From Firmicutes bacterium UBA5389 (GTDB taxonomy: Bacteria; Bacillota; DTU025): 25,385 bases of DNA. The notes beneath the pieces are model-generated. The model did not search any database. It saw only the letters and a program-made list of their open reading frames with translations, and was not told where the DNA came from. The stretch spans positions 1 to 25,385 of the forward strand of contig DHON01000067.1 in the NCBI GenBank assembly GCA_002409965.1, given 5' to 3'. The position numbers and the translations under genes were made by a program. Below are positions 6,354-13,996 of the stretch, piece by piece (the stretch's first letter is position 1; every line of letters begins with the position of its first letter).

Positions 6354-6956
6354 TCACTGGAGCGAAATGCGCGCAAGGGATGTGTAAACCGGGCCTGACG
6401 GAGTCAGTACACTGGCCACCACGTGGATCCCATCCACGGCGACCAGACCCCAATAAGCGTTGGAATTGCGCGAGATGATATCAGCTGCCAGCGCCCCTGC
6501 CGAGTCGCCGCGGGCCCTTCCGATGGTGAGATGCGGGCGGAACGGCTTGTCGGCCGGCGGAAAACCCGCGGCCACCGTGGACTCGTCGATGCAACGCGCC
6601 AGCCGGCCCAGGCAGTCGGCCCCTGCGCCCACCCCCGCCCAGAGCACGCGCGGACTGCGCAGATTGGGGAAGGCGCCCGCGCCCTGAAGCGTCATCTCGA
6701 ACTTCAGTTCGCCCTGCACGGCCCGGCTCACTGCATCGGCCAGCGGCTGGATGCGCGCCCGCGGCAGATCGCCCATGAATTTCAGCGTGAGGTGCATGTT
6801 TCGGGGCTCGACCCACTTCACAGCGGCTCCAGCCTGCTTCATGTCGCCCACCATCGAGCCCATCGCTTCCACCGCCGGCCCCGTCACGGGTACCGCGATG
6901 AACGTTCTGACATTGGAAGTTCCAGATTCGCGTCGGTATTCCTCCACAAGCAACAC
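6354..6956 (-). CDS. thpR: RNA 2',3'-cyclic phosphodiesterase (LigT/ThpR, 2H family)
   Basis: A 2H phosphoesterase of the LigT/ThpR type, which opens 2',3'-cyclic phosphates on RNA ends to 2'-phosphates. The start of the fold, VRTFIAVPVTGPAVEAM, is typical. The two catalytic H-x-T/S-x motifs are visible as HLTLKFMG (about residues 55-62) and HLTIGRAR (about 143-150). The length is 200 residues from GTG at 6954-6956; TTG or GTG one or three codons further in are also possible, and no strong ribosome-binding site decides between them. It follows cinA by 15 bases and precedes recA, a common neighbourhood (cinA-thpR-recA). The LexA-box promoter of recA begins right after its stop codon. Its physiological substrate in bacteria is not settled. 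Confidence 0.9.
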   Translation of the reverse strand: MLLVEEYRRESGTSNVRTFIAVPVTGPAVEAMGSMVGDMKQAGAAVKWVEPRNMHLTLKFMGDLPRARIQPLADAVSRAVQGELKFEMTLQGAGAFPNLRSPRVLWAGVGAGADCLGRLARCIDESTVAAGFPPADKPFRPHLTIGRARGDSAGALAADIISRNSNAYWGLVAVDGIHVVASVLTPSGPVYTSLARISLQ

Positions 6957-6971
6957 CGCCCATCCGGGTTA

Positions 6972-8249
6972 TTATTGCCTAGGCGCAGGGTGATCTTCCA
7001 GATGCCTCCTCGCCAGATCCAGCGCGAACTTGGCCGCCCGGCTCCGCACCGAGGCGCGGTCGCCTCCAAACCTGATTCGGGCAGCGATCACCGATGGCCG
7101 ACCCAGGTCGGCCAGGGCAAAATGGACCAGACCCACGGGCTTGGCATCCGTGCCTCCGCCGGGGCCTGCAATACCAGTGACGGAGAGGCCGATATCCACC
7201 CCCGCAACCCGCGCGACGCCTGCGGCCATCCGAACGGCCGTCTCGCGGCTCACAGCTCCGCACGTGGCCAGGGTGTTCTCGTCCACTCCCAGTTGCTCCA
7301 CTTTGGCGCGGTTGCTGTATGTGATCAGACCGCGGTCGAAATACTCGGAACTGCCTGGCACGCTGGTGACCGCAGCCGATATCAGCCCCCCGGTACACGA
7401 CTCGGCGCAGGCCAAGGTCAGGCCCGCCTCGGCAAACAGACGGCCCATCGCCTCTTCCAGAGTGTCGCCGTCAAAGCCGTATACTAGCGCCCCGAGCCGC
7501 TGGCACAGGACTGACACGACCGATTCGATGACCGCATCCGCCTCGGCCGAAGTGTCGGCCTGGGCAGTCACCCTAACCTGGCATTCGCCTCCGCCGGCGT
7601 AGGTGGCCACTGTGGGGTTGTCGCGCCCGTGGGCCAGATCGACTATCCGCTCTTCCAGAGTCGATTCCCCGATCCCCGCAGTCCGGACAACCCTTGACCT
7701 GATCACTTGTGCGCCGCCTGCCCCGAGCAGGCGATCGCGGATGTACGGCACAACCCAATCGTCCACCATCCGCTCCATCTCACGAGGCACGCCAGGCAGA
7801 CATATCACCCGCTTATCGCCGGACTCAAACACAACGCCAGCAGCGGTGCCGATCGGGTTGGGTATGAGCCGTCCGGCGCCGGGCTCGGGCATCAATGCCT
7901 GCCTGCGGTTGTTCTCAGTCATGCGGGCGCCGCGGGAGGCGAAGAACCTCTCCAGATCAGCGATGGTTTCAGGGCTCTCCACAAGCTGCACCGAGAGCGC
8001 ATCAGCCGCCGCCTCACGAGTGAGGTCGTCCTCCGTGGGCCCTAGGCCGCCGGTGGCGATCACCACATCCGCCCGCGCCAGCGCCTCGCGCACTGCAGTG
8101 GACACCCGGGCCAAGTTGTCGCCTACGGTAGTCTTCCGGTGCAGAGTGATGCCCAGCTCCGCCAGTCGGCGCGCAATGTACGCAGCGTTCGTGTCCACGA
8201 TCTGCCCCAGCAACAGCTCAGTGCCGACCGATAGAATCTCCGCTTTCAT
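6972..8249 (-). CDS. cinA: CinA-family protein (competence/damage-inducible; NMN deamidase domain)
   Basis: A full two-domain CinA of 425 residues. The N-terminal MoCF/COG1058 domain begins MKAEILSVGTELLLGQIVDT and contains the ATGGLGPTEDD motif. The C-terminal PncC-like domain has CAESCTGGLISAAVTSVPG and later SVTGIAGPGGGT. CinA proteins hydrolyse ADP-ribose (N-domain) and deamidate nicotinamide mononucleotide (C-domain), so they belong to NAD salvage; in some Gram-positives cinA is induced with competence together with recA. The frame opens 12 codons earlier, but the ATG at 8247-8249 has a GGGGGCAGG site and matches the family start. It lies 40 bases after the FtsH-like gene and 15 bases before thpR, probably in one transcript. 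Confidence 0.96.
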   Translation of the reverse strand: MKAEILSVGTELLLGQIVDTNAAYIARRLAELGITLHRKTTVGDNLARVSTAVREALARADVVIATGGLGPTEDDLTREAAADALSVQLVESPETIADLERFFASRGARMTENNRRQALMPEPGAGRLIPNPIGTAAGVVFESGDKRVICLPGVPREMERMVDDWVVPYIRDRLLGAGGAQVIRSRVVRTAGIGESTLEERIVDLAHGRDNPTVATYAGGGECQVRVTAQADTSAEADAVIESVVSVLCQRLGALVYGFDGDTLEEAMGRLFAEAGLTLACAESCTGGLISAAVTSVPGSSEYFDRGLITYSNRAKVEQLGVDENTLATCGAVSRETAVRMAAGVARVAGVDIGLSVTGIAGPGGGTDAKPVGLVHFALADLGRPSVIAARIRFGGDRASVRSRAAKFALDLARRHLEDHPAPRQ

Positions 8250-8288
8250 CTCAAAACCTGCCCCCTGCGCGCCGCCCCAGCCCATCCG

Positions 8289-9779
8289 TTACGCCGCCTG
8301 GGCCAGGCGCTCTCTGAATGAATCTCCGTCTATTCTCTCCACGTCCATGAGTTCGCCAGCGACATTCCGGATGAATTCCGAGTATTCGCCCAGCAGAGAC
8401 CGGGTGCGGTCTTCCTGAGCCTTCACTAGACGCCATATGGCCTCGTGGTACTGTTCGCGCGGTATATCTTCCTCGCTGATGATCCCAAGGTCCGACAGAC
8501 CACAGTTAACGATCTTCCGGGCTGTCTCCACAGCCTGTTCGATGTCCTGCATAGCCCCGGTGCTCCGCTCGCCCAGGATGAGTTCTTCCGACACAGCCCC
8601 CGCGAGCAACGTCGACATCCTGCTCTCCAGCTCCACACGGGTTTCGATGTAGGTGTCCGACTGGGGAGACTGCCGCACGTACCCAAGGGCCTTGCCGCGG
8701 CTCGACACCGTCACCGCCGCAACCGAACCCGACCTCAGCAGCTCGCTGGCCACTGCGTGCCCCACCTCGTGTACCGCCACTCTGAGCAGTTCGTCCACGT
8801 CCGGACGCCTATTGATCTTCTCGCCCATGATCACCTTCTCCATGGCCTCGGAGAAGTCGTCCATGGTAATCCGGGCCCGTCCAGCCCGCAGCGCCATGAT
8901 GGCCGCCTCGTTGGTCAGGCTCTCCAGGTAGGCGCCGGAGAATCCAAAGGCTTCGGCTGCTACGCGTCCCAGGTCCACATCGTCGGCAAGCGGCTTACGT
9001 TTGGTGTGTATCTCCAGTATTCGACGGCGTCCCTCACGGTCAGGCAGGTCTACACTGACCACTCTGTCGAACCTGCCCGGCCTGAGCAAAGCCGGATCGA
9101 GCAGGTCCGCGCGGTTGGTGGCGCCCACCACCAGCACCCTCACCCCGTTGCGCGAGGCCGACACCAGCCCATCCATCTCCACCAGCAGTTGGTTGAGGGT
9201 CTGGTCGTATTCCAGGTGGCTGGAGTGCTTGCCGCGCACACCGCCCAGCACGTCTATCTCGTCGATGAATATTACAGCCGTCCTTTTGCGTTGAGCCGCA
9301 GCTGTGGAGCGCGCCGTACTGAACAGGTCGCGCACGCGCCTGGCCCCAACACCGGCGTACATCTCTACAAAATCGCTGCCGGCCGCAGATATGAAGGCCG
9401 CGTCCGTGTAGCTGGCGGCAGCCCTCGCAAGCAGGGTCTTGCCGGTGCCCGGCGGTCCGCTCAGCAATATGCCGCGAAGCGGGCGGATGCCCAGGCGCAC
9501 GGCGCTGTCTTCATTCTTTATGAACTCGAGCGCCTCAACCAGCTCGCGCTTGGCGCTCTCCTGGCCTCCCACGTCTCCAAAGGTCAGCTTAGTCGTCTTG
9601 GGTCCGGCGCACGTCTGGCGAGCCACCTCAAAGCGCTGGCCGGTGATGCGCCCCGACAGGAGCAACTGGGCGAGCGCGGCCGCTCCCCCCGCCAACACCA
9701 CCAGGGCGGGATCGTACCCCACAACCAAGCAGAACACCAGAGCCGCAGCCCACGCACCGATCATAATGTCTCTCACCAT
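8289..9779 (-). CDS. Short FtsH-like membrane AAA metalloprotease lacking the extracytoplasmic domain
   Basis: A 496-residue AAA+ ATPase fused to an M41 zinc peptidase. Two adjacent hydrophobic segments (about residues 7-23 and 25-41) are separated only by a few residues (GYDP). The AAA module has Walker A GPPGTGKT (108-115), a pore-loop region EMYAGVGARRVRD (139-151), Walker B VIFIDEID (169-176) and the second region of homology ending RPGRFDR. The protease has the zinc motif HEVGH (337-341) and the third ligand D412 in AMQDIEQA. All key residues are therefore present, but the roughly 70-residue extracytoplasmic domain between the two TM helices of normal FtsH (about 600-650 residues) is missing, and the C-terminus is short. 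The FtsH pore motif FVG reads YAG here. The start overlaps the end of the upstream TM gene by 7 bases, so the two are probably translated together. Confidence 0.92.
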   Translation of the reverse strand: MVRDIMIGAWAAALVFCLVVGYDPALVVLAGGAAALAQLLLSGRITGQRFEVARQTCAGPKTTKLTFGDVGGQESAKRELVEALEFIKNEDSAVRLGIRPLRGILLSGPPGTGKTLLARAAASYTDAAFISAAGSDFVEMYAGVGARRVRDLFSTARSTAAAQRKRTAVIFIDEIDVLGGVRGKHSSHLEYDQTLNQLLVEMDGLVSASRNGVRVLVVGATNRADLLDPALLRPGRFDRVVSVDLPDREGRRRILEIHTKRKPLADDVDLGRVAAEAFGFSGAYLESLTNEAAIMALRAGRARITMDDFSEAMEKVIMGEKINRRPDVDELLRVAVHEVGHAVASELLRSGSVAAVTVSSRGKALGYVRQSPQSDTYIETRVELESRMSTLLAGAVSEELILGERSTGAMQDIEQAVETARKIVNCGLSDLGIISEEDIPREQYHEAIWRLVKAQEDRTRSLLGEYSEFIRNVAGELMDVERIDGDSFRERLAQAA

Positions 9780-10372
9780 ATGCGCACACCTCCCTCAGAG
9801 CCGAAGGAGCGCGCAGCGGACCGCGCGACTGAAGTCGCGCCCAACGCGGCGGCCTCATACGGTCGTCTGGGAACCACCTCATACAGCTGGCTTGCACCAT
9901 GAGACATCGCCACATATACGTAATCCGAGTCCACCACGATACTGACATCTGCAAGGTCGGCCTCGCTCGCGGCCTGCTCGGCCCGGCGTTCCATCTCGCC
10001 GAATGAGCCGGTAGCGATGGCCTCCTGCAACGAGAAATGAAGACGGTAGTACACATCGCGCAAAGCCGCATCGCGCGAATCGCGGATCCGTATCCACACC
10101 CCGTCTCGCCCGGCAAGCCGCGCCGCGGCCAGCGCCACCTTCCTGAACGTTTCAGAAAGGTCCGTCACATCGGCAAGTTCGATATCGAGCACCGTCCCGT
10201 ACGGAGTCTCTTCAATCGAATGCGATTTGATCTCGGCCATCGGCCGCAGAAGACGCTCAACGGGAATGGAGACCGATGTCATGCGAAATACGGCGTTCCC
10301 TCCGAAAAGCAGAACCAGGGCGACAGCCAGGCTTGCCGCCACTAGCTTGATATTGACGTCCGGTAGCTTCAA
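9773..10372 (-). CDS. Single-pass membrane protein of unknown function, coupled to the FtsH-like gene
   Basis: A 199-residue protein that I do not recognise. One hydrophobic helix (about residues 8-26, LVAASLAVALVLLFGG) follows a short N-terminus with lysines, so the remaining 170 residues are probably outside the cytoplasm. That part looks like a mixed alpha/beta domain (GTVLDIELADVTDLSETFRK, DGVWIRIRDSRDAALRD, DVSIVVDSDYVYVAM). There is no lipobox and no known motif. The open frame extends to 10405, but TTG (10370-10372) has GGGGAGG six bases upstream and is the best start. A strong extended -10 promoter lies just upstream. Its stop overlaps the FtsH-like start by 7 bases (ATGGTGA), so it may act as a partner or adaptor of that protease; this is inference from position and topology. 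Confidence 0.8.
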   Translation of the reverse strand: MKLPDVNIKLVAASLAVALVLLFGGNAVFRMTSVSIPVERLLRPMAEIKSHSIEETPYGTVLDIELADVTDLSETFRKVALAAARLAGRDGVWIRIRDSRDAALRDVYYRLHFSLQEAIATGSFGEMERRAEQAASEADLADVSIVVDSDYVYVAMSHGASQLYEVVPRRPYEAAALGATSVARSAARSFGSEGGVRIW

Positions 10373-10417
10373 GGCGCACCCTCCCCTCTGGTAAACAGCC
10401 CTCAAGCTGCACGGATG

Positions 10418-10426
10418 ATTATATCA
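10418..10426 (-). promoter_or_regulatory. Extended -10 promoter for the TM-ftsH-cinA-thpR unit
   Basis: On the minus strand TGA-TATAAT (10418-10426) is a perfect sigma-A extended -10 element, about 46 bases before the TTG start of the TM gene. No good -35 lies 17 bases upstream, as is usual for extended -10 promoters. It lies 54 bases after the rpe stop, and I see no hairpin terminator between them, so read-through from the cell-wall operon is also possible. Confidence 0.65.
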
Positions 10427-10479
10427 CACGCACATGACGGCCCACGCTGTAATGACACGGAAGGGTTGCCACCGTACTA

Positions 10480-11151
10480 CTATTGCGCCAGCGCTTTCTG
10501 AGCCTCCTGTCGCAGCTTGCTCACGGCATCGCCCGGATCGGCCGCGCCAAACACGTAACTGCCGGCGACAAACACGTTGGCGCCCGATAACGCCGCCTGC
10601 CCAACAGTGTCGGAGGTGATCCCGCCGTCCACCTGGATATCCAGGGAGAGCCCCTCCCTCGCTGCAATGGCGCGAACCTCGCCCGCCTTGCGAAGCGCGC
10701 TTGCGATCATACGCTGGCCCCCGAACCCTGGGTTCACCGTCATGACAAGCACCATGTCCACCAAGTGCAACACGTGCTGTATTGCGCATACACACGTGGC
10801 CGGATTTATGGCCACCGCCGGGCTGCACCCCAACGCGCGGATGTCCTCCAGCGCGCGATGGAGATTGAATGTAGCTTCAGCGTGGACGGATATTATGTCG
10901 GCGCCCGCTTCCGCGAAGGCCTGCACGTGCCGCTCCGGCTCGACTATCATCAGGTGCACATCCAGCGGAAGCCGGGTAGCCTTCCTGATGCACCGCACCA
11001 CAGGAGGGCCCATCGTTATGTTGGGAACGAATCTCCCGTCCATCACATCTACATGCAACATGTCGGCGGACGCCGACACCCTGCCGATCTCGTTGGCCAG
11101 GCGGGCGAAGTCGGCCGACAGAATGGACGGAGCTACTTTCATCAGCGCCAT
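10480..11151 (-). CDS. rpe: Ribulose-phosphate 3-epimerase
   Basis: Rpe interconverts ribulose 5-phosphate and xylulose 5-phosphate in the pentose phosphate pathway. The 223-residue protein has the full set of family motifs: KVAPSILSADF at the start, LHVDVMDGRFVPNITMGP near residue 33 (metal His and catalytic Asp), LDVHLMIVEPE, VMTVNPGFGGQ near 143 and IQVDGGI near 175 (second catalytic Asp). The open frame extends upstream into rsgA, but ATG 11149-11151 sits behind a near-perfect AGGAGGTG site that straddles the end of rsgA. It is the last gene of the prpC-ftsW-pbp-prkC-rsgA-rpe block, as in many Bacillota. Its link to that block seems to be genomic rather than biochemical. Confidence 0.98.
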   Translation of the reverse strand: MALMKVAPSILSADFARLANEIGRVSASADMLHVDVMDGRFVPNITMGPPVVRCIRKATRLPLDVHLMIVEPERHVQAFAEAGADIISVHAEATFNLHRALEDIRALGCSPAVAINPATCVCAIQHVLHLVDMVLVMTVNPGFGGQRMIASALRKAGEVRAIAAREGLSLDIQVDGGITSDTVGQAALSGANVFVAGSYVFGAADPGDAVSKLRQEAQKALAQ

Positions 11152-11162
11152 ATGAACACCTC

Positions 11163-12056
11163 CTACCTGTACTGCCTCTTCTCCGCTTCGCTCAGTTCCT
11201 CCAGGAACATCAGGTAGCGCCCGTAGCGTCCCTGATCTATCCTGCCTTCCTCCACCGCGGATTTGACCGCGCACTCCGGCTCGGCATTATGCACGCACCC
11301 GACGAACCTGCACCCGGCCAGATGCTCGCGCATCTCGCGGAAGGTCACGGCGAGTTCGCGCGGCTTGATCGACTCGATATCGAGGACTGAGAAACCGGGC
11401 GTATCAGCGACGGCGCCTCCACCGTCCAGAGGAATGAGACACACCTCTCGCGTGGTATGGCGCCCTCGCTCTATCCGCGCGGAAAGCTCGCCCTCGGCCA
11501 GGTCGTGACCGGGCTGGACCGCGTTGAGCAGCGCCGACTTACCCGCCCCCGAGGGGCCCGCAAACACCGACGTCTTGCCCGCCAGCGCAGCCGATAGCTC
11601 GCGAATGCCCAGGCGCGCGCGGGCGCTCGTCAGTATCGTCCTGTAGCCCGCCCCGGAGTAGATGTCGACCAGGCGCGAGTGCTCGCCCCCAGAGGCAAGG
11701 TCGGCTTTGGTGAAACAGACCACGGCATCCAGGCGCGAATGATCCACCAGCACCAGCAGCCTGTCGAGAAGATAGAGGTTGGGCTCAGGCCGGGCGATCG
11801 ACATCACCACGATGGCCTGGTCCACGTTGGCCACCTGCGGACGAGTCAGATACGTCTGCCTGGGCAGCACCTCTTCCAGCACGCCGCCATCGCCGCCCGT
11901 CCCGCAGGATATGCGCACGCGGTCGCCCACGTACACTCGGCCCTCGCGTTTCTTGACGTTGCCGCGGGCAGCGCATCGCAGAGTATCGCCTCTCGCATCG
12001 GTCAGCACCCAGCACAGTCCGCCGGATATCCTCATCACGATGCCAGTATCATACAT
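11163..12056 (-). CDS. rsgA: Ribosome small subunit-dependent GTPase A
   Basis: RsgA (YloQ/CpgA) is a circularly permuted GTPase that checks late maturation of the 30S ribosomal subunit. The 297-residue protein has an N-terminal OB-fold (to about 70), then the GTPase motifs in permuted order: FTKAD (G4, near 115), FAGPSGAGKSALLN (G1, 165-178) and VADTPGFS (G3, near 214). A C-terminal zinc knuckle follows with CRFVGCVHNAEPEC. The ATG at 12054-12056 lies inside the end of prkC (8-base overlap ATGTATGA). Bacillus PrkC phosphorylates CpgA, which gives the conserved prpC-prkC-rsgA neighbourhood a functional meaning. rpe follows after 11 bases. Confidence 0.98.
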   Translation of the reverse strand: MYDTGIVMRISGGLCWVLTDARGDTLRCAARGNVKKREGRVYVGDRVRISCGTGGDGGVLEEVLPRQTYLTRPQVANVDQAIVVMSIARPEPNLYLLDRLLVLVDHSRLDAVVCFTKADLASGGEHSRLVDIYSGAGYRTILTSARARLGIRELSAALAGKTSVFAGPSGAGKSALLNAVQPGHDLAEGELSARIERGRHTTREVCLIPLDGGGAVADTPGFSVLDIESIKPRELAVTFREMREHLAGCRFVGCVHNAEPECAVKSAVEEGRIDQGRYGRYLMFLEELSEAEKRQYR

Positions 12057-13992
12057 CGTCCGCTCTCACCGGACGCCCGTCTACCCACACTTCGATCTTG
12101 CCGGGCCCGAATACCTCCACTACATGGGCTATGCTGTCGCCCGGGCTGTGCGAGCGGGGCCCATAGCTGATCCGCTCGCCATAGCTATCGATCACCTTGA
12201 TCACGATCTCCTGCATGGACGGACCGGGCGGAACGGTGTAGGCAACCGCGAACCGGCGCGAGCCCGCATCGGACGTGGATCCGCCGCCTTCCGAATTCCT
12301 CTCGGCGATCCATAGGTCCACAGCCGTGCCCGGCTCGGCCTGAACGTAAGGCGCGGGCGACTGATCAACGACCGTCCCATCCTTGTAGAAGATGCTGAAC
12401 CTGGTCTTCACCTCTCCCACAGCGAGCCCCACCGCACGCAATGTCTCCGTGGCCTCATCCAGCGTCATGCCGCGAACCAGCGGGACTTCGGGCGGCGGCG
12501 GAGGAGGACCCGCCGAGATGACAATGTCGATCTTCGATCCCTTGGAGACGTACATGCCCGCCTCCGGTTCCTGGCCCATTATCCTGCCAGGCTGCAGTTC
12601 CTCGTGATACCCGTCGGTCTTCTCGCCCAGAGAGATCTTGAGGCCTTCCAGCTCGAACCGGGCCTCCCGCTCGGTCTTGTTGAACAGATCGGGAACAGTG
12701 ATCATCTCCGGACCCAGACTGACCACCACGCGCACCGCCGAATGCACCTTGCGCTTCACGCCGGCTACAGGGTCCTGCGAGATGATCCGGTTGTACTCCA
12801 CTTCATCGTCGTAGCGTTTGACCGACGAGTCGAGAACGAGCCGGTTGCGCCGCATGACCCCCTCGGCCTCGGGAAGAGTCTGCCCCACTACCTCGGGCAC
12901 AGGAACCTCCTCCACCTGGATCCACTGCCTGAACGCGTGGAGCGCGCCCACGGCGGCGCCTGCCACTAGCACGATCACCACCGCCACGGCGCCCCACACC
13001 TTGAGGCGCCTTGAGCGGTCGCGTTTGGGTTCGTCGCGTTGCACTTCAAAGCCCTCCCCTGGCTTCTCGAACGGCCTGGTGATGTTGTGCTCGTCATTGC
13101 CTTTGCGCGGCGGCGGGGCCTTGCTCTCCTCGCCGTCGACGACAAGAGGCACGCCTTGCCCACTCCCGTCCGCCGCCGCCTGGCGGGCCCGGACAACCGC
13201 ATGTTTGAAGGACCGGGCGGTCCGCCATCGATCCTCGGGGTTCTTGGCCAACGCCCGCATGACTACACGCTCGAACTGGGGCACAACCCCCGGGCTCAAG
13301 ATCGAAATCGGAGTCGGTTCTTCCTGCACGTGTTTGAGGGCGACTGAGACCGGCGTATCGCCGGCGAAAGGCAGCCTGCCGGTGAGCATCTCGTACATCA
13401 CTACTCCCAGCGAGTAGATGTCGGACTCGGCAGTGGCGGCAGCCCCGCGCGCCTGCTCCGGCGAGGTGTAGTTAACGGTGCCGATTACTCTGCCGGTCTC
13501 CGTGAGGGCGCTCGCCGACACCGCTCGCGCGATGCCAAAGTCAGTTACCTTGACGCGTCCGTCGCGCGCTATGAGTATGTTGTGCGGCTTTATGTCGCGA
13601 TGAATTACGCCGTTTGAGTGCGCATGGTCCAGCGCGTCGAGTATCTGCGCGCTGTAGTCGGCCGTTCTATCCACACTGAGCCTGCCTTCGCTCACTATGA
13701 TATCATTGAGAGTTCGACCGTCCACACATTCCATGACGATGTAATTGGACCCGTTCTCCCTGCCCACATCGTACACGTTGACGATGTTGGGGTGAGACAG
13801 AGCCGCGGCGCTCTGGGCCTCCCGCCTGAATCTCTCGCGAAACTCGGCGTCCGACGCATACTGCGGCCTGAGCACCTTGATAGCCACTGTTCGTTGCAGA
13901 AATGTATCCTTGGCACGGTAAACTGTGGCCATGCCGCCTTCGCCTATTGTGTCGAGCATAGAATACCTGCCACCCAGGAGTTCGCCGGTCAC
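12049..13992 (-). CDS. prkC: PASTA-domain serine/threonine protein kinase (PrkC/Stk1)
   Basis: A 647-residue membrane receptor kinase that senses peptidoglycan and phosphorylates cell-wall, division and translation proteins; in Bacillus it also triggers spore germination. The kinase domain (about 1-270) is complete: GEGGMATVY loop (17-25), catalytic Lys39 in VAIKV, HRDIKPHN (131-138, Asp133), DFG (151-153) and TSPEQ (176-180). A basic linker leads to one TM helix (about 331-352). Outside are three PASTA repeats (about 361-428, 429-495, 501-566), followed by an extra C-terminal domain of about 80 residues (567-647) ending GKIEVWVDGRPVRADDV. It starts at GTG (13990-13992) with GGAGG seven bases upstream, within the end of the PBP gene. 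The matching phosphatase prpC is three genes upstream in the same run. Confidence 0.97.
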   Translation of the reverse strand: MTGELLGGRYSMLDTIGEGGMATVYRAKDTFLQRTVAIKVLRPQYASDAEFRERFRREAQSAAALSHPNIVNVYDVGRENGSNYIVMECVDGRTLNDIIVSEGRLSVDRTADYSAQILDALDHAHSNGVIHRDIKPHNILIARDGRVKVTDFGIARAVSASALTETGRVIGTVNYTSPEQARGAAATAESDIYSLGVVMYEMLTGRLPFAGDTPVSVALKHVQEEPTPISILSPGVVPQFERVVMRALAKNPEDRWRTARSFKHAVVRARQAAADGSGQGVPLVVDGEESKAPPPRKGNDEHNITRPFEKPGEGFEVQRDEPKRDRSRRLKVWGAVAVVIVLVAGAAVGALHAFRQWIQVEEVPVPEVVGQTLPEAEGVMRRNRLVLDSSVKRYDDEVEYNRIISQDPVAGVKRKVHSAVRVVVSLGPEMITVPDLFNKTEREARFELEGLKISLGEKTDGYHEELQPGRIMGQEPEAGMYVSKGSKIDIVISAGPPPPPPEVPLVRGMTLDEATETLRAVGLAVGEVKTRFSIFYKDGTVVDQSPAPYVQAEPGTAVDLWIAERNSEGGGSTSDAGSRRFAVAYTVPPGPSMQEIVIKVIDSYGERISYGPRSHSPGDSIAHVVEVFGPGKIEVWVDGRPVRADDV

Positions 13993-13996
13993 TCCC

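Noticed and set aside
6423..7487. A 354-codon plus-strand open frame across thpR and cinA
   Set aside because: Low-complexity Arg/His/Pro-rich translation typical of antisense frames; both opposite genes are clear family members.
8445..9902. A 485-codon open frame on the plus strand opposite the FtsH-like gene
   Set aside because: It is a mirror of GC-rich coding sequence: no recognisable domain, no ribosome-binding site, and the minus-strand frame has complete AAA+ and zinc-protease motifs.
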